Assembly (NCBI RefSeq): GCF_022807975.1
Contig: NZ_CP094358.1
Location: forward strand, 1,364,001 to 1,428,000
Origin: Abyssalbus ytuae
GTDB lineage: Bacteria; Bacteroidota; Bacteroidia; Flavobacteriales; Flavobacteriaceae
Direction of reading: 5' to 3'
DNA: 64,000 nucleotides
In this document: positions 30,001-38,475 of the stretch, piece by piece
Position numbering within the stretch: the first letter of the stretch is position 1
How the letters are laid out: the number at the start of each line of letters is the position of its first letter
The notes under the pieces: model-generated
What the model saw: only the letters and a program-made list of their open reading frames with translations
The model's database searches: none
Told to the model about the DNA's origin: nothing
Position numbers and translations under genes: made by a program

Positions 30001-30160
30001 AAATTTATTTGTAATTACAGATTATAGCGGGTTAGACCCAGAATTAAGCGTTCAACCAGCAGCAAGTGATTTATTGAATAATCTGCCTACTGCAGGTATT
30101 GACTGGTCTGCATATCCAAGACCAAGAACTATTACACTTGGTTTAAGCGCATCATTTTAA
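27059..30160 (+). CDS. susC: SusC/RagA-family TonB-dependent transporter (copy 3)
   Basis: A 1033-residue outer-membrane transporter with signal peptide ending near TYAQ, a carboxypeptidase-regulatory-like domain (VSGTVSDVNGPLPGANVVV), a plug (EVVVIGYGTTTVKDATGSV; signature VLKDASATAIYGSRGANGVV) and a barrel ending LGLSASF. The plug contains a Gly-rich insertion (GGADITGGEGG near residue 200) absent from the other two copies. It pairs with the SusD that follows. No hydrolase is in the operon, so the substrate is unknown. The leader and operator resemble those of susC2. Confidence 0.95.
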   Translation: MKNNLFKNLLFLTALSCFGFTYAQSVSGTVSDVNGPLPGANVVVKGTPNGTTTDFDGNYSLNDVESDAVLVISYIGFLTQEIEVNGRSTVNVTLQEDSTELDEVVVIGYGTTTVKDATGSVASVTSEDFNGGVIASPEQLIQGKTAGVQITQTSGEPGAGIDIRIRGTNSVRSNNNPLFVVDGVPLAGDATSAGGADITGGEGGTSQSRNPLNFLNPSDIESISVLKDASATAIYGSRGANGVVIITTKSGRAGGEGVFEFTSNISIATPAKTYDLLNRDEYLAAYASFGNDPTSNDAGANTDWQDVVFRTSISNNQNLSYSKNYGKGNVRFTLGYNDQEGIVQNSSLERITGRANWTHRFLDDKLTINLQTTLSSVDDEAPMVTGSGGYRGDLLGMAYAANPTWPNDPEFDSGALPNPANILANYKSITETNRALLNGSVEYKFTPELTGKINLGYDTSTSSRESNLTANTIGFSTGILGNGRGALNDLDAENRLLEATLNYKKEFENSNLDVLIGYSFQDFQRKGRNVIGWGYSTTDPEKMADDLEDTANAIEGIITGNYQQYAIPNGSDELYINRLFPDPFQAAVPLTLTPSVKSIFADTFNNTDELQSFFGRINYSLANKYLFTATLRADGSSRFGDANQYGYFPSGAFAWKINEEEFIGDNISTLKLRLSAGITGNQEGLGYGNFVRRTRFSGAGIQNDGSITVPGTSDVSFAEPDLKWEETISYGVGVDFGFNNDRLSGSIDFYRKETTDFLLQIQAAQPSPQPFFFTNLDGTILNQGIEFAIAYDIIKSEDLVWDASFNIAYNKNELQDFGGLIQAGTIRGQGLTGAYAQILAGGYPLFSYYLREFEGFDDNGQPIGDVQKFVGKDAIPDYTAGLSTNLSYKNWDFSMYFAGQFDYYLYNNTKNAFFTAGSIAGGRNVTQDVIGNGEAGSAEASVSTRFLEKGDFIRLQNASIGYNFPLNNAVFKTLRISLTGQNLFVITDYSGLDPELSVQPAASDLLNNLPTAGIDWSAYPRPRTITLGLSASF

Positions 30161-30178
30161 TTAAAAAAATTGTTTATT

Positions 30179-31735
30179 ATGAAAAAAGTCCAATTTTATA
30201 TACTTGCTTTATCAACCTTAGCATTTTTAAATTCCTGTACCGATCTCGAAATAGATGATTCGGATTCTATAATTGATGATTCTGCTGCAGGAGAATTTAC
30301 AGGAGTAGCAAATGTTGAATCATCATTAACAGACCTATATAATGGTTTAAACAGAGTGGGAGACCAAGCTAATATTTATGCCATTTCTGAAGTTTCTACA
30401 GATGAATTGTTAATTCCTACCCGGGGTACAGACTGGGGAGACAATGGTATTTGGAGAACTTTACATCAACATACCTGGGATTCAAACCATAATTACATTT
30501 TAGCCGCATGGAACAATTGGAATTCAACTATTTATCAATCTACTCAAATAATTGACAGCAGAAGTGAGGGAACCCCGGAACAAATAGCATTAGCCAAATT
30601 TGCAAGAGCATATGCCATGTGGATAATAATGGATAATTTTGGTCAGGTTCCATTTAGAACTCCCGATGAAGGGCCAAAAGTTAATCCGAATATTCTCACC
30701 AGAACAGAAGCTTTAGAGTTTGTTTTAGCCGATCTGGATGATGCAATAGCAGATTTACCCAGCGCTGCTGCAGAAAGTGGTGACGCATTGAAAAGAGGCA
30801 CAAAAGCTGCTGCCAGGTTTTTAAAAGCAAAAGTGTTGTTAAATGCCCATGTATATGATGGAACAGGTACTGCTACCACTGCTAGTATGAATGAAGTAGT
30901 AGAATTGGTTGATGCTATTGCTGCTGAAGGCTTTGCCCTGGAAGCCGGCTATTTTGACATCTTTAAACAAGAAGCTGACAATGAAACTATTTGGTGGTTA
31001 CCTACCGGTGTAGGAAACAGAATCTGGAATGGCTTGCACTATAGCCAGGGCGCTCCCGGAAACGATGGCGGCGGATGGAATGGTTTTACTACACTTTCTG
31101 AATTTTATGACTTATTTGAAGGAGAACCGGACAACAATTATGTAGGAGCCGGACAAGAAGAAAGAAGAGGCTGGGTTCCTGATGCTTCTAATGCCGATGA
31201 CACCAATTATGGTATTGGATATGGTTTCTTAATTGGCACACAATACGGCGCAGACGGTGAACCTAAAACAAGCAGAGCAGGTACTGATTTAGTGTTTAGT
31301 CGTGATTTTCCTGGCTTAGTAGGTAATAATGATGCAACAGGAATCAGGACTATCAAATATCATCCTGCCAATGGTGCTTTTACCGAACATGAAATTATGT
31401 TCAGGTATTCAGACGCTCACCTGATGAAAGCCGAAGCCATAATGAGAGGAGCCGCTACAGGTGGTGATGCTTTGGCCTTAGTGAATGAATTAAGGGTTCT
31501 TAGAGATGCAACCCCTCTAACTTCATTATCAGAGCAAGATATGATTGATGAAAGAGGAAGAGAATTATATAAAGAGATGTGGAGAAGAAATGATCTGATC
31601 CGTTTTGGACAATTCACAAAAGACTGGGAATTTAAAGATCCTACCTCAGTAGGTGATGAAACTAAAAATCTTTTCCCAATACCTGCCAGTGCATTACTTT
31701 CTAATCCTAATTTAGTACAAAATCCGGGATACTAA
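30179..31735 (+). CDS. susD: SusD/RagB-family lipoprotein (copy 3)
   Basis: A 518-residue lipoprotein. A TTG three codons upstream (30170) extends the frame, but the ATG at 30179 begins the usual signal peptide MKKVQFYILALSTLAFLNSC with lipobox Cys at about 20. Family traits include ALAKFARAYAMWIIMDNFG and the C-terminal DERGRELYKEMWRRNDLIRF followed by NPNLVQNPGY. It is predicted to be the ligand-binding lid of SusC3 at the cell surface. A terminator hairpin follows immediately, before the three large propeller genes. Confidence 0.95.
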   Translation: MKKVQFYILALSTLAFLNSCTDLEIDDSDSIIDDSAAGEFTGVANVESSLTDLYNGLNRVGDQANIYAISEVSTDELLIPTRGTDWGDNGIWRTLHQHTWDSNHNYILAAWNNWNSTIYQSTQIIDSRSEGTPEQIALAKFARAYAMWIIMDNFGQVPFRTPDEGPKVNPNILTRTEALEFVLADLDDAIADLPSAAAESGDALKRGTKAAARFLKAKVLLNAHVYDGTGTATTASMNEVVELVDAIAAEGFALEAGYFDIFKQEADNETIWWLPTGVGNRIWNGLHYSQGAPGNDGGGWNGFTTLSEFYDLFEGEPDNNYVGAGQEERRGWVPDASNADDTNYGIGYGFLIGTQYGADGEPKTSRAGTDLVFSRDFPGLVGNNDATGIRTIKYHPANGAFTEHEIMFRYSDAHLMKAEAIMRGAATGGDALALVNELRVLRDATPLTSLSEQDMIDERGRELYKEMWRRNDLIRFGQFTKDWEFKDPTSVGDETKNLFPIPASALLSNPNLVQNPGY

Positions 31736-31753
31736 CTAATAAATATTTTTCAC

Positions 31754-31783
31754 AAAATGCCCTTTTGGATGAAAGGGCATTTT
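31754..31783 (+). terminator. Terminator/attenuator after susD3
   Basis: A 12-bp perfect stem (AAAATGCCCTTT paired with AAAGGGCATTTT), a 6-nt loop and a T run. It lies 18 bp after the susD3 stop and 35 bp before the next CDS, so read-through of this element would set the level of the downstream propeller genes. Confidence 0.85.
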
Positions 31784-31817
31784 TTATGAAATTGATAAGA
31801 GCCAGGTTACTAAGAGA

Positions 31818-34800
31818 ATGTTTAAATCATCAATTATTATTTTTATTTCACTGATTCTTATTTTTTCCTGTGAAAAGGAAGGTAATAAGCTTTTTGAAAA
31901 AATTAATCCCTTACATTCAAAAATCGATTTCAAAAATAGCCTTACTAGTACTCCGGAGCTTAATATTTTAACTTATCTGTATTATTACAACGGCGGTGGT
32001 GTGGCATTAGCAGATTTTAATAATGACGGATTAACCGATATTTATTTCACAGGAAATCAAACAGAGGATAAATTATACCTGAATAAAAATAATTTTGAGT
32101 TTGAAGATGTAACAATCCGGGCTGGCATTTCAAACTCCGGCAATTGGACAACCGGAGTGACTACGGTAGACATTAACAATGACGGTTTAATGGATATTTA
32201 TGTTTGTAAAACCGGAAAACTTTTAAATTTTAAAGGAGAAAATTTGCTTTGGGTGAATAAAGGTCCCGATGAAATGGGTTATCCGAAATTTATCAATGAG
32301 GCTTCACAATATAATCTGAACATTCAATCTTTTTCTACCCAGGCTTCTTTTTTTGATTATGACTTAGATGGAGATTTAGATATGTATCTTTTAAATCATT
32401 CCGTTCATCCCAATCGTACTTATGGTCATGGTACCAAACGACATATGATTGATTCCCTTGCTGGCGACAAACTCTTCAAAAATGAAAACGGAAAATTCTT
32501 GAATGTATCTCAGAAGGCCGGAATTAACCAGGGGGTTATTGGCTACGGACTCGGAATAAGTACCGCCGATATAAATAACGACGGATATCCGGATATCTAT
32601 ATTGGGAATGATTTTTTTGAAAATGACTATCTGTATATCAACCAAAAAAACGGAACTTTTAAGGAAGTAATATCTACAGACGAAACAAAACTGGGACACA
32701 CAACCCATTATTCCATGGGTAATGACATCGCCGATATAAACAATGATGGATTAGAAGATATTATGTCCGTTGATATGCTCCCCCAGGATATAAACAGTTT
32801 TAAAACTTCCGGTGCCGAACATAATTTTCAGATCTACAGCCACTATTTAAAAAACGGATACAGCCCGCAGTATATGCAAAATTCCATCCATATAAATAAT
32901 GGCAATGGTACCTTTTCCGAAACGGCTTTTGTAAGTGGTATAGCTGCTTCCGAATGGAGTTGGGCTCCGTTATTGGCTGATTATGACAATGATGGCTATA
33001 AAGATATTTTTATTTCCAATGGAATTTTAGGTGCTACCAATGACATGGATTTCATCAATTTTATTGCCAATGATAGAATCCAGGAACATATTAATAAAGG
33101 CATGAATGAAGATGATCTGAAATTTATAAATGAACTTCCTACAAAGCATGTCCCAAATTATTTTTTTAAAAATACCGGAGAAAATTCCTTTGTAAATGTA
33201 ACCGGAAAATGGTTTAAAAAAACCCCATCTTACAGTAACGGTTCCGCATACGCCGATTTAGATAATGATGGCGATCTAGATATTGTTGTAAATAATGTAA
33301 ACGAAAAAGGCTTTATTTTAAAAAACAATACAGAAAAATTTAATCCTTCAAATAACTACCTTAAAATAAAATTTAATGGTAGCAAAGAGAACCGTTTCGG
33401 AATAGGTGCCATTGTAAAAATCTATAGAGACTCCACTACTCTCACATCACAAAATTTTATAACCCGGGGATACCTGTCATCAATTTCTCCCGAATTACAT
33501 TTTGGATTAGGTAAAAAAAATACAATAGACTCACTTCAGGTTATCTGGCCCGACGGAAAGTATTCAGTATTAAAAGAAGTGTCCTCCAATCAACAAATAA
33601 TTGTAAATTATAGTGATGCTGCCGGAAACTATTATAAACAATACAGTAGTAAAAAAAGGACCCTTCTCCAAAATACACAACCTGCCTTTAATTTTAAGCA
33701 TAAGGAATATACCTCAGTAGAATTTAATCGCGATCCGCTTATTCCCTTCGCCAATACCAACCAGGGGCCAAGTGCAGCTGTAGCAGATATAAATGGTGAT
33801 GGATTGGAAGATATGTTTATAGGTGGGGGCAAAAAACAATCTTCTGTACTTTTCACCCAACAAGAGGACGGCTTGTTTGTAGAATATCAAACCGATTTGT
33901 TTAAAGAAGATGCCATTAGTGAAGACATAGACAATTTGTTTTTTGATGCGGATGGGGACGGAGACCAGGATTTAATAGTGGTAAATGGGGGCAATGAATT
34001 TACAACGGGAAATCCATTAAAACCAAGACTTTACTTGAATGATAACGGAACCTTTCAAAAAGACACTACTCAATTTAAAAACATTTTTATAAATGCTTCA
34101 TCAGTAACCTCTATAGATATTGACAATGACAATGACCTCGATATATGCATAACTTCTAACGGAATACCCCATGAGTTTGGCAAAACACCCCGACAATATA
34201 TCTTTAAAAGCAATGGAGATGGACAATTTATTGATGAGACAAAAAATATTTCCAAAGATTTTCAAAATATTGGCATCGTACAGGATATAATATGGATTGA
34301 TTTAAATAAGGACAATTATAAAGATGCAATAATAGCAGGACATTGGATGCCAATCAGCATATTTATGAATGACGGAAAAAAATTAACGCTCCAAACAAAT
34401 AACCTTCTTAATAAAACTCATGGTTGGTGGAATGCGGTAAAAGCTGCCGATTTTGACAACGACGGAGATATTGATATCATTGCCGGCAATTGGGGTTTAA
34501 ATACTCGTTTAAAAGCTTCTCCGTCTGAACCTATAAAACTATACAGTAACGATTTTGATAACAATGGAAGTGTAGAACCGGTAGTTACTTATTTTTATGA
34601 AGGTAAGGAAACAACTTTCTCATCTAAAGACGAACTGGTAAAACAAATGCCCTTTTTAAATAAAAAATTCCTTTCATATGCCGATTTTGCCAAAGCAGGA
34701 ATAACTGACCTGTTTTCTGAAGAAAAACTAAAATCTTCCTATAAAAAAGAAGTACATGAACTATCATCCTGTTACTTTGAAAACACTGGCAACAACAAAT

Positions 34801-35129
34801 TTAAAAAACACATTTTACCCTTTATGGCCCAGTCATCAACCATATTTGATATACTTATTGATGATTTTAACGATGACCACTTTTCAGATGTGTTAATTGT
34901 AGGTAATAATTATGAAATAAGTACCCAATTAGGTAGATTAGATGCTTTACACGGACTCATTCTGATAAATGACAAAAAAGGTTTTTTTAAGGAAATAAAG
35001 CATCAGGATTTTGATATACCAGGTCCTGCGAGAAATATAAAAACCATAAATATACAAGGTGAAAAATTCATTATTGTACTACGAAATAATGATTCACCGG
35101 TATTCTTAAAACAAACAGATGACAACTAG
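31818..35129 (+). CDS. FG-GAP/VCBS - ASPIC/UnbV - FG-GAP lipoprotein (copy 2)
   Basis: A 1103-residue lipoprotein (MFKSSIIIFISLILIFSCEK; Cys about 18). Seven calcium-loop repeats (for example ADFNNDGLTDIYF, VDINNDGLMDIYV, FDYDLDGDLDMYL) precede the UnbV domain at about 511-600 (GIGAIVKIYRDS, LQVIWPDGKYSVL). Seven more follow, including ADINGDGLEDMFI and ADFDNDGDIDIIA. A conserved GNWGLN segment precedes the sixth loop of the second half. It has the same 7+1+7 plan as the other three copies, though overall similarity is only moderate. Function is unknown; a surface substrate-binding or scaffold role with SusCD3 is inferred. It starts 35 bp after the terminator. Confidence 0.88.
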   Translation: MFKSSIIIFISLILIFSCEKEGNKLFEKINPLHSKIDFKNSLTSTPELNILTYLYYYNGGGVALADFNNDGLTDIYFTGNQTEDKLYLNKNNFEFEDVTIRAGISNSGNWTTGVTTVDINNDGLMDIYVCKTGKLLNFKGENLLWVNKGPDEMGYPKFINEASQYNLNIQSFSTQASFFDYDLDGDLDMYLLNHSVHPNRTYGHGTKRHMIDSLAGDKLFKNENGKFLNVSQKAGINQGVIGYGLGISTADINNDGYPDIYIGNDFFENDYLYINQKNGTFKEVISTDETKLGHTTHYSMGNDIADINNDGLEDIMSVDMLPQDINSFKTSGAEHNFQIYSHYLKNGYSPQYMQNSIHINNGNGTFSETAFVSGIAASEWSWAPLLADYDNDGYKDIFISNGILGATNDMDFINFIANDRIQEHINKGMNEDDLKFINELPTKHVPNYFFKNTGENSFVNVTGKWFKKTPSYSNGSAYADLDNDGDLDIVVNNVNEKGFILKNNTEKFNPSNNYLKIKFNGSKENRFGIGAIVKIYRDSTTLTSQNFITRGYLSSISPELHFGLGKKNTIDSLQVIWPDGKYSVLKEVSSNQQIIVNYSDAAGNYYKQYSSKKRTLLQNTQPAFNFKHKEYTSVEFNRDPLIPFANTNQGPSAAVADINGDGLEDMFIGGGKKQSSVLFTQQEDGLFVEYQTDLFKEDAISEDIDNLFFDADGDGDQDLIVVNGGNEFTTGNPLKPRLYLNDNGTFQKDTTQFKNIFINASSVTSIDIDNDNDLDICITSNGIPHEFGKTPRQYIFKSNGDGQFIDETKNISKDFQNIGIVQDIIWIDLNKDNYKDAIIAGHWMPISIFMNDGKKLTLQTNNLLNKTHGWWNAVKAADFDNDGDIDIIAGNWGLNTRLKASPSEPIKLYSNDFDNNGSVEPVVTYFYEGKETTFSSKDELVKQMPFLNKKFLSYADFAKAGITDLFSEEKLKSSYKKEVHELSSCYFENTGNNKFKKHILPFMAQSSTIFDILIDDFNDDHFSDVLIVGNNYEISTQLGRLDALHGLILINDKKGFFKEIKHQDFDIPGPARNIKTINIQGEKFIIVLRNNDSPVFLKQTDDN

Positions 35130-35139
35130 ATATTCCTTT

Positions 35140-38100
35140 ATGAAAAAAATAGTATTCATAAGTCTTGTTCTAATATTTTTTTACGCCTGTAAAAAAGAAG
35201 AAAAAACTGGTAAAAAACAAACTCAGCAAGAAACTCTTTTCAGTTCCTTACCTGCAACGACAACAGGTATCAATTTCATAAACAAAATAGAAAATCAACC
35301 CGATTTTAACATATTTAAATACAGGAATTTTTACAATGGCGGGGGTGTAGGTATAGGCGATATAAATAATGACGGGCTTCCGGATATTTATATGACGGCC
35401 AATATGGGGCCAAATAAACTTTACCTCAATAAAGGAAACTTTGTTTTTGAAGATATTACAGATAAAGCAGGAGTTGCCGGAAACAAACCCTGGTCAACAG
35501 GCATTACTATGGCCGATTTAAACAGTGATGGTTTATTAGACATTTATGTATGCAATGCAGGGAATATGGAAGGTGATAATCACAGTAATGAATTGTTTAT
35601 CAACAACGGGGATCTCACCTTTACCGAAAAAGCCAAGGAATATAATCTTGCTGATAGCGGATTTACTACACATGCAGCCTTTTTTGATTATGATAAAGAT
35701 GGCGATTTAGATGCTTATATCCTTAACAACAGTAATATTCCTGTGAGTTCATTAGGCTATGCCGAACAAAGAGGAGTAAGAGCCCAGGATTGGGAAGGAG
35801 TTCCGGAGATTTTCAGGGGAGTTGGAGATATGTTGTTAAGAAACGACAACGGAAAATTTGTAGATGTCAGTGAAAAAGCAGGAATATACGGAAGCCTGAT
35901 TGGTTTCGGGCTTGGAGTTATGGTTACCGACTTTAACGGTGATTTATACCCGGACATATATGTTTCCAATGATTTTTATGAAAGAGATTATTTATACATC
36001 AATAATCAGAATGGAACGTTTACCGAAGACATAAAAAATTGGACCTCACACCTTTGTCTTTCGGCTATGGGAGTAGATATAGCCGATATAAATAATGATG
36101 GACTGAATGATATCTTCATCACTGATATGCTCCCTGAAAAAGATGAAAGAATAAAATCAGTAATGGAATTTGAAGGATATGATGTTTTCAAACTCAAACA
36201 AAGTAAAGATTTTTATCAGCAATACATTCAAAACACGCTGCAACTCAATAATGGCAATAATTCCTTTTCAGAAATTGCTCACTTTAGCGGAGTATCTAAA
36301 ACCGACTGGAGTTGGGCAGGATTAATTTTTGACATGAATAATGACGGGTACAGGGATATCTACGTTACCAATGGTATAAATCATGACCTTACCGATATAG
36401 ATTTTGTAAACTTTTTTGCCAATGAAATAATTCAAAAAATGGCTCTTACCGGTAAAAAAGAAGCCATCGATTCTATTATAAATAAAATGCCAAAAGTCCC
36501 GTTGCCCAACTATGCATTTAAAAATAACAAAAACCTCACTTTTGAAAATGCATCCGAAAATTGGGGACTGGCACAACCCGGCATGTCTAATGGTGTAGCC
36601 TATGGCGATTTAGATAATGACGGAGACCTGGATTTAGTTGTTAACAATGTAAATATGCCTGCCTTTGTATACAGAAATAATTCTGACAAACTGAAAAACA
36701 ACTACATAAAAATCAAACTCACGGGTAAAACACCCAATAACTTCGGAATAGGAAGCATTCTTAAACTCTATAAAGACGAACATATTATTGTTCAGGAATT
36801 AATGCCAACCCGGGGATTCCAATCGTCTATGGATTACAATTTGGTTATTGGCCTGGGAGAAATTAATATCCTTGATTCATTAAGAATCATATGGCCCGAT
36901 AATTCAACTCAAAAACTCACAAATGTAGAAGCAAATAAGGTTTTAACATTTAATCAGGAAGATGCTGCCAACACTTATAAAATCCCCGATAGTAAAACAA
37001 AAAAAATGTTTAATGAAATTAAGGCCCATCAACTTATTGCTCATAAAGAAAACAATTATGTTGATTTTGATTACGAAGGATTAATTTCAAAGATGCTGTC
37101 CCAGGAAGGGCCAACCCTGGCTGTAGGCGATATTGACGGAGATGGAAATGAAGATGTTTTTGTAGGAGGAGCCAAAAACCAACCCGCTTCTATTTATAAA
37201 CACATTCAAAATGGAGAACTTAAATTATTACCTCAACCAGATATAACAAGCGATGCTCCTTTTGAAGATACCGCTTCAGCTTTTTTTGACGCTGATAATG
37301 ATGGAGATTTAGATCTTCTGATAGGCTCAGGTGGTAATGAGTCGGGTAAAGAAACAACCTATAAAACAAGATTATATATAAACAACGGAAAAGGAGTTTT
37401 CACCAAATCCGTACAAAATATACCCTCTGTCTTTAAAAACATTTCGGTAATAGCCCCTCATGATTTTGACAACGATGGCGATGTGGATGTTTTTGTAGGA
37501 TCCAGGAGTGTGGTGGGAACGTATGGCATTAATCCGGATCATTTATTTTTAGAAAATAACGGAGATGGTACATTTCTAAATTCTACCCAAAGAATTGCAT
37601 ACGATATTAAAGATGCCGGAATGATAACCAATGCTGCCTGGGGAGATATGAACGGCGATGGCAGGAAAGACCTTGTAACCGTATCAGAATGGGGAATTCC
37701 GGCTATTTATACAAATTCCGGCAGAAGACTTTCCAAAACAGACAGCTCTTTAGACTCCCTTCACGGGTGGTGGAATACCGTTGAAATTGCAGATATTGAC
37801 AATGACGGGGATAATGACTTGATCCTCGGAAACCAGGGAAACAATACCATTTACAAAGCTACCGAGAAGAATCCTATGAAACTGTGGATAAATGATTTTG
37901 ACAACAATGGTACTATAGAACAAATTATGACCCAAAGAAGAAATGGAAAAGATTATCCCATCCATATGAAAAAGGAATTAACTACACAGTTAGTTTCTTT
38001 AAAAAAGAAAAATTTAAAAGCATCGGAATATGCAAAAAGGTCTATAGATGAATTATTCCCACAAGATATTTTCGAAAACTCTATTCAGAAAACAGCCTCC

Positions 38101-38475
38101 ATTTCATCCACTGTCATAGCTCTAAATGAAGGAAACGGAAAATTCACCATTAAAGAACTCCCTCCTATGACACAGCTTTCATGTGTATGCGATATTTCAT
38201 GTGTAGATATTAACCACGATAATAATCTTGATATAATTATGGGCGGTAACAACTATGAGTTTAAACCCCAGTTTTCAAGATTAGATGCAAACTACGGGAA
38301 TGTTCTTATAGGTAACGGAAAAGCAGATTTTAGTTGGATTCCCTATACCAACAGCGGATTTTATATAAGGGAAGAAGTAAAACATATAGAAACTTTTAAA
38401 GACAAAAACAATTCTACATTTATTATTGCGGCAATAAATAACGGAACACCTAAAATTTTTAAACTAAATGATTAA
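35140..38475 (+). CDS. FG-GAP/VCBS - ASPIC/UnbV - FG-GAP lipoprotein (copy 3)
   Basis: An 1111-residue lipoprotein. The frame extends to an ATG at 35119 that overlaps the previous gene, but the ATG at 35140 starts the signal peptide (MKKIVFISLVLIFFYACKK; Cys about 17). The seven loops of the first half run from GDINNDGLPDIYM to GDLDNDGDLDLVV. UnbV lies at about 520-605 (GIGSILKLYKDE, LRIIWPDNSTQKL). The seven loops of the second half run from GDIDGDGNEDVFV to VDINHDNNLDIIM. It lies 10 bp from its upstream neighbour and overlaps its downstream neighbour by 8 bp, so co-expression is expected. No catalytic motif is recognised. Confidence 0.88.
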   Translation: MKKIVFISLVLIFFYACKKEEKTGKKQTQQETLFSSLPATTTGINFINKIENQPDFNIFKYRNFYNGGGVGIGDINNDGLPDIYMTANMGPNKLYLNKGNFVFEDITDKAGVAGNKPWSTGITMADLNSDGLLDIYVCNAGNMEGDNHSNELFINNGDLTFTEKAKEYNLADSGFTTHAAFFDYDKDGDLDAYILNNSNIPVSSLGYAEQRGVRAQDWEGVPEIFRGVGDMLLRNDNGKFVDVSEKAGIYGSLIGFGLGVMVTDFNGDLYPDIYVSNDFYERDYLYINNQNGTFTEDIKNWTSHLCLSAMGVDIADINNDGLNDIFITDMLPEKDERIKSVMEFEGYDVFKLKQSKDFYQQYIQNTLQLNNGNNSFSEIAHFSGVSKTDWSWAGLIFDMNNDGYRDIYVTNGINHDLTDIDFVNFFANEIIQKMALTGKKEAIDSIINKMPKVPLPNYAFKNNKNLTFENASENWGLAQPGMSNGVAYGDLDNDGDLDLVVNNVNMPAFVYRNNSDKLKNNYIKIKLTGKTPNNFGIGSILKLYKDEHIIVQELMPTRGFQSSMDYNLVIGLGEINILDSLRIIWPDNSTQKLTNVEANKVLTFNQEDAANTYKIPDSKTKKMFNEIKAHQLIAHKENNYVDFDYEGLISKMLSQEGPTLAVGDIDGDGNEDVFVGGAKNQPASIYKHIQNGELKLLPQPDITSDAPFEDTASAFFDADNDGDLDLLIGSGGNESGKETTYKTRLYINNGKGVFTKSVQNIPSVFKNISVIAPHDFDNDGDVDVFVGSRSVVGTYGINPDHLFLENNGDGTFLNSTQRIAYDIKDAGMITNAAWGDMNGDGRKDLVTVSEWGIPAIYTNSGRRLSKTDSSLDSLHGWWNTVEIADIDNDGDNDLILGNQGNNTIYKATEKNPMKLWINDFDNNGTIEQIMTQRRNGKDYPIHMKKELTTQLVSLKKKNLKASEYAKRSIDELFPQDIFENSIQKTASISSTVIALNEGNGKFTIKELPPMTQLSCVCDISCVDINHDNNLDIIMGGNNYEFKPQFSRLDANYGNVLIGNGKADFSWIPYTNSGFYIREEVKHIETFKDKNNSTFIIAAINNGTPKIFKLND

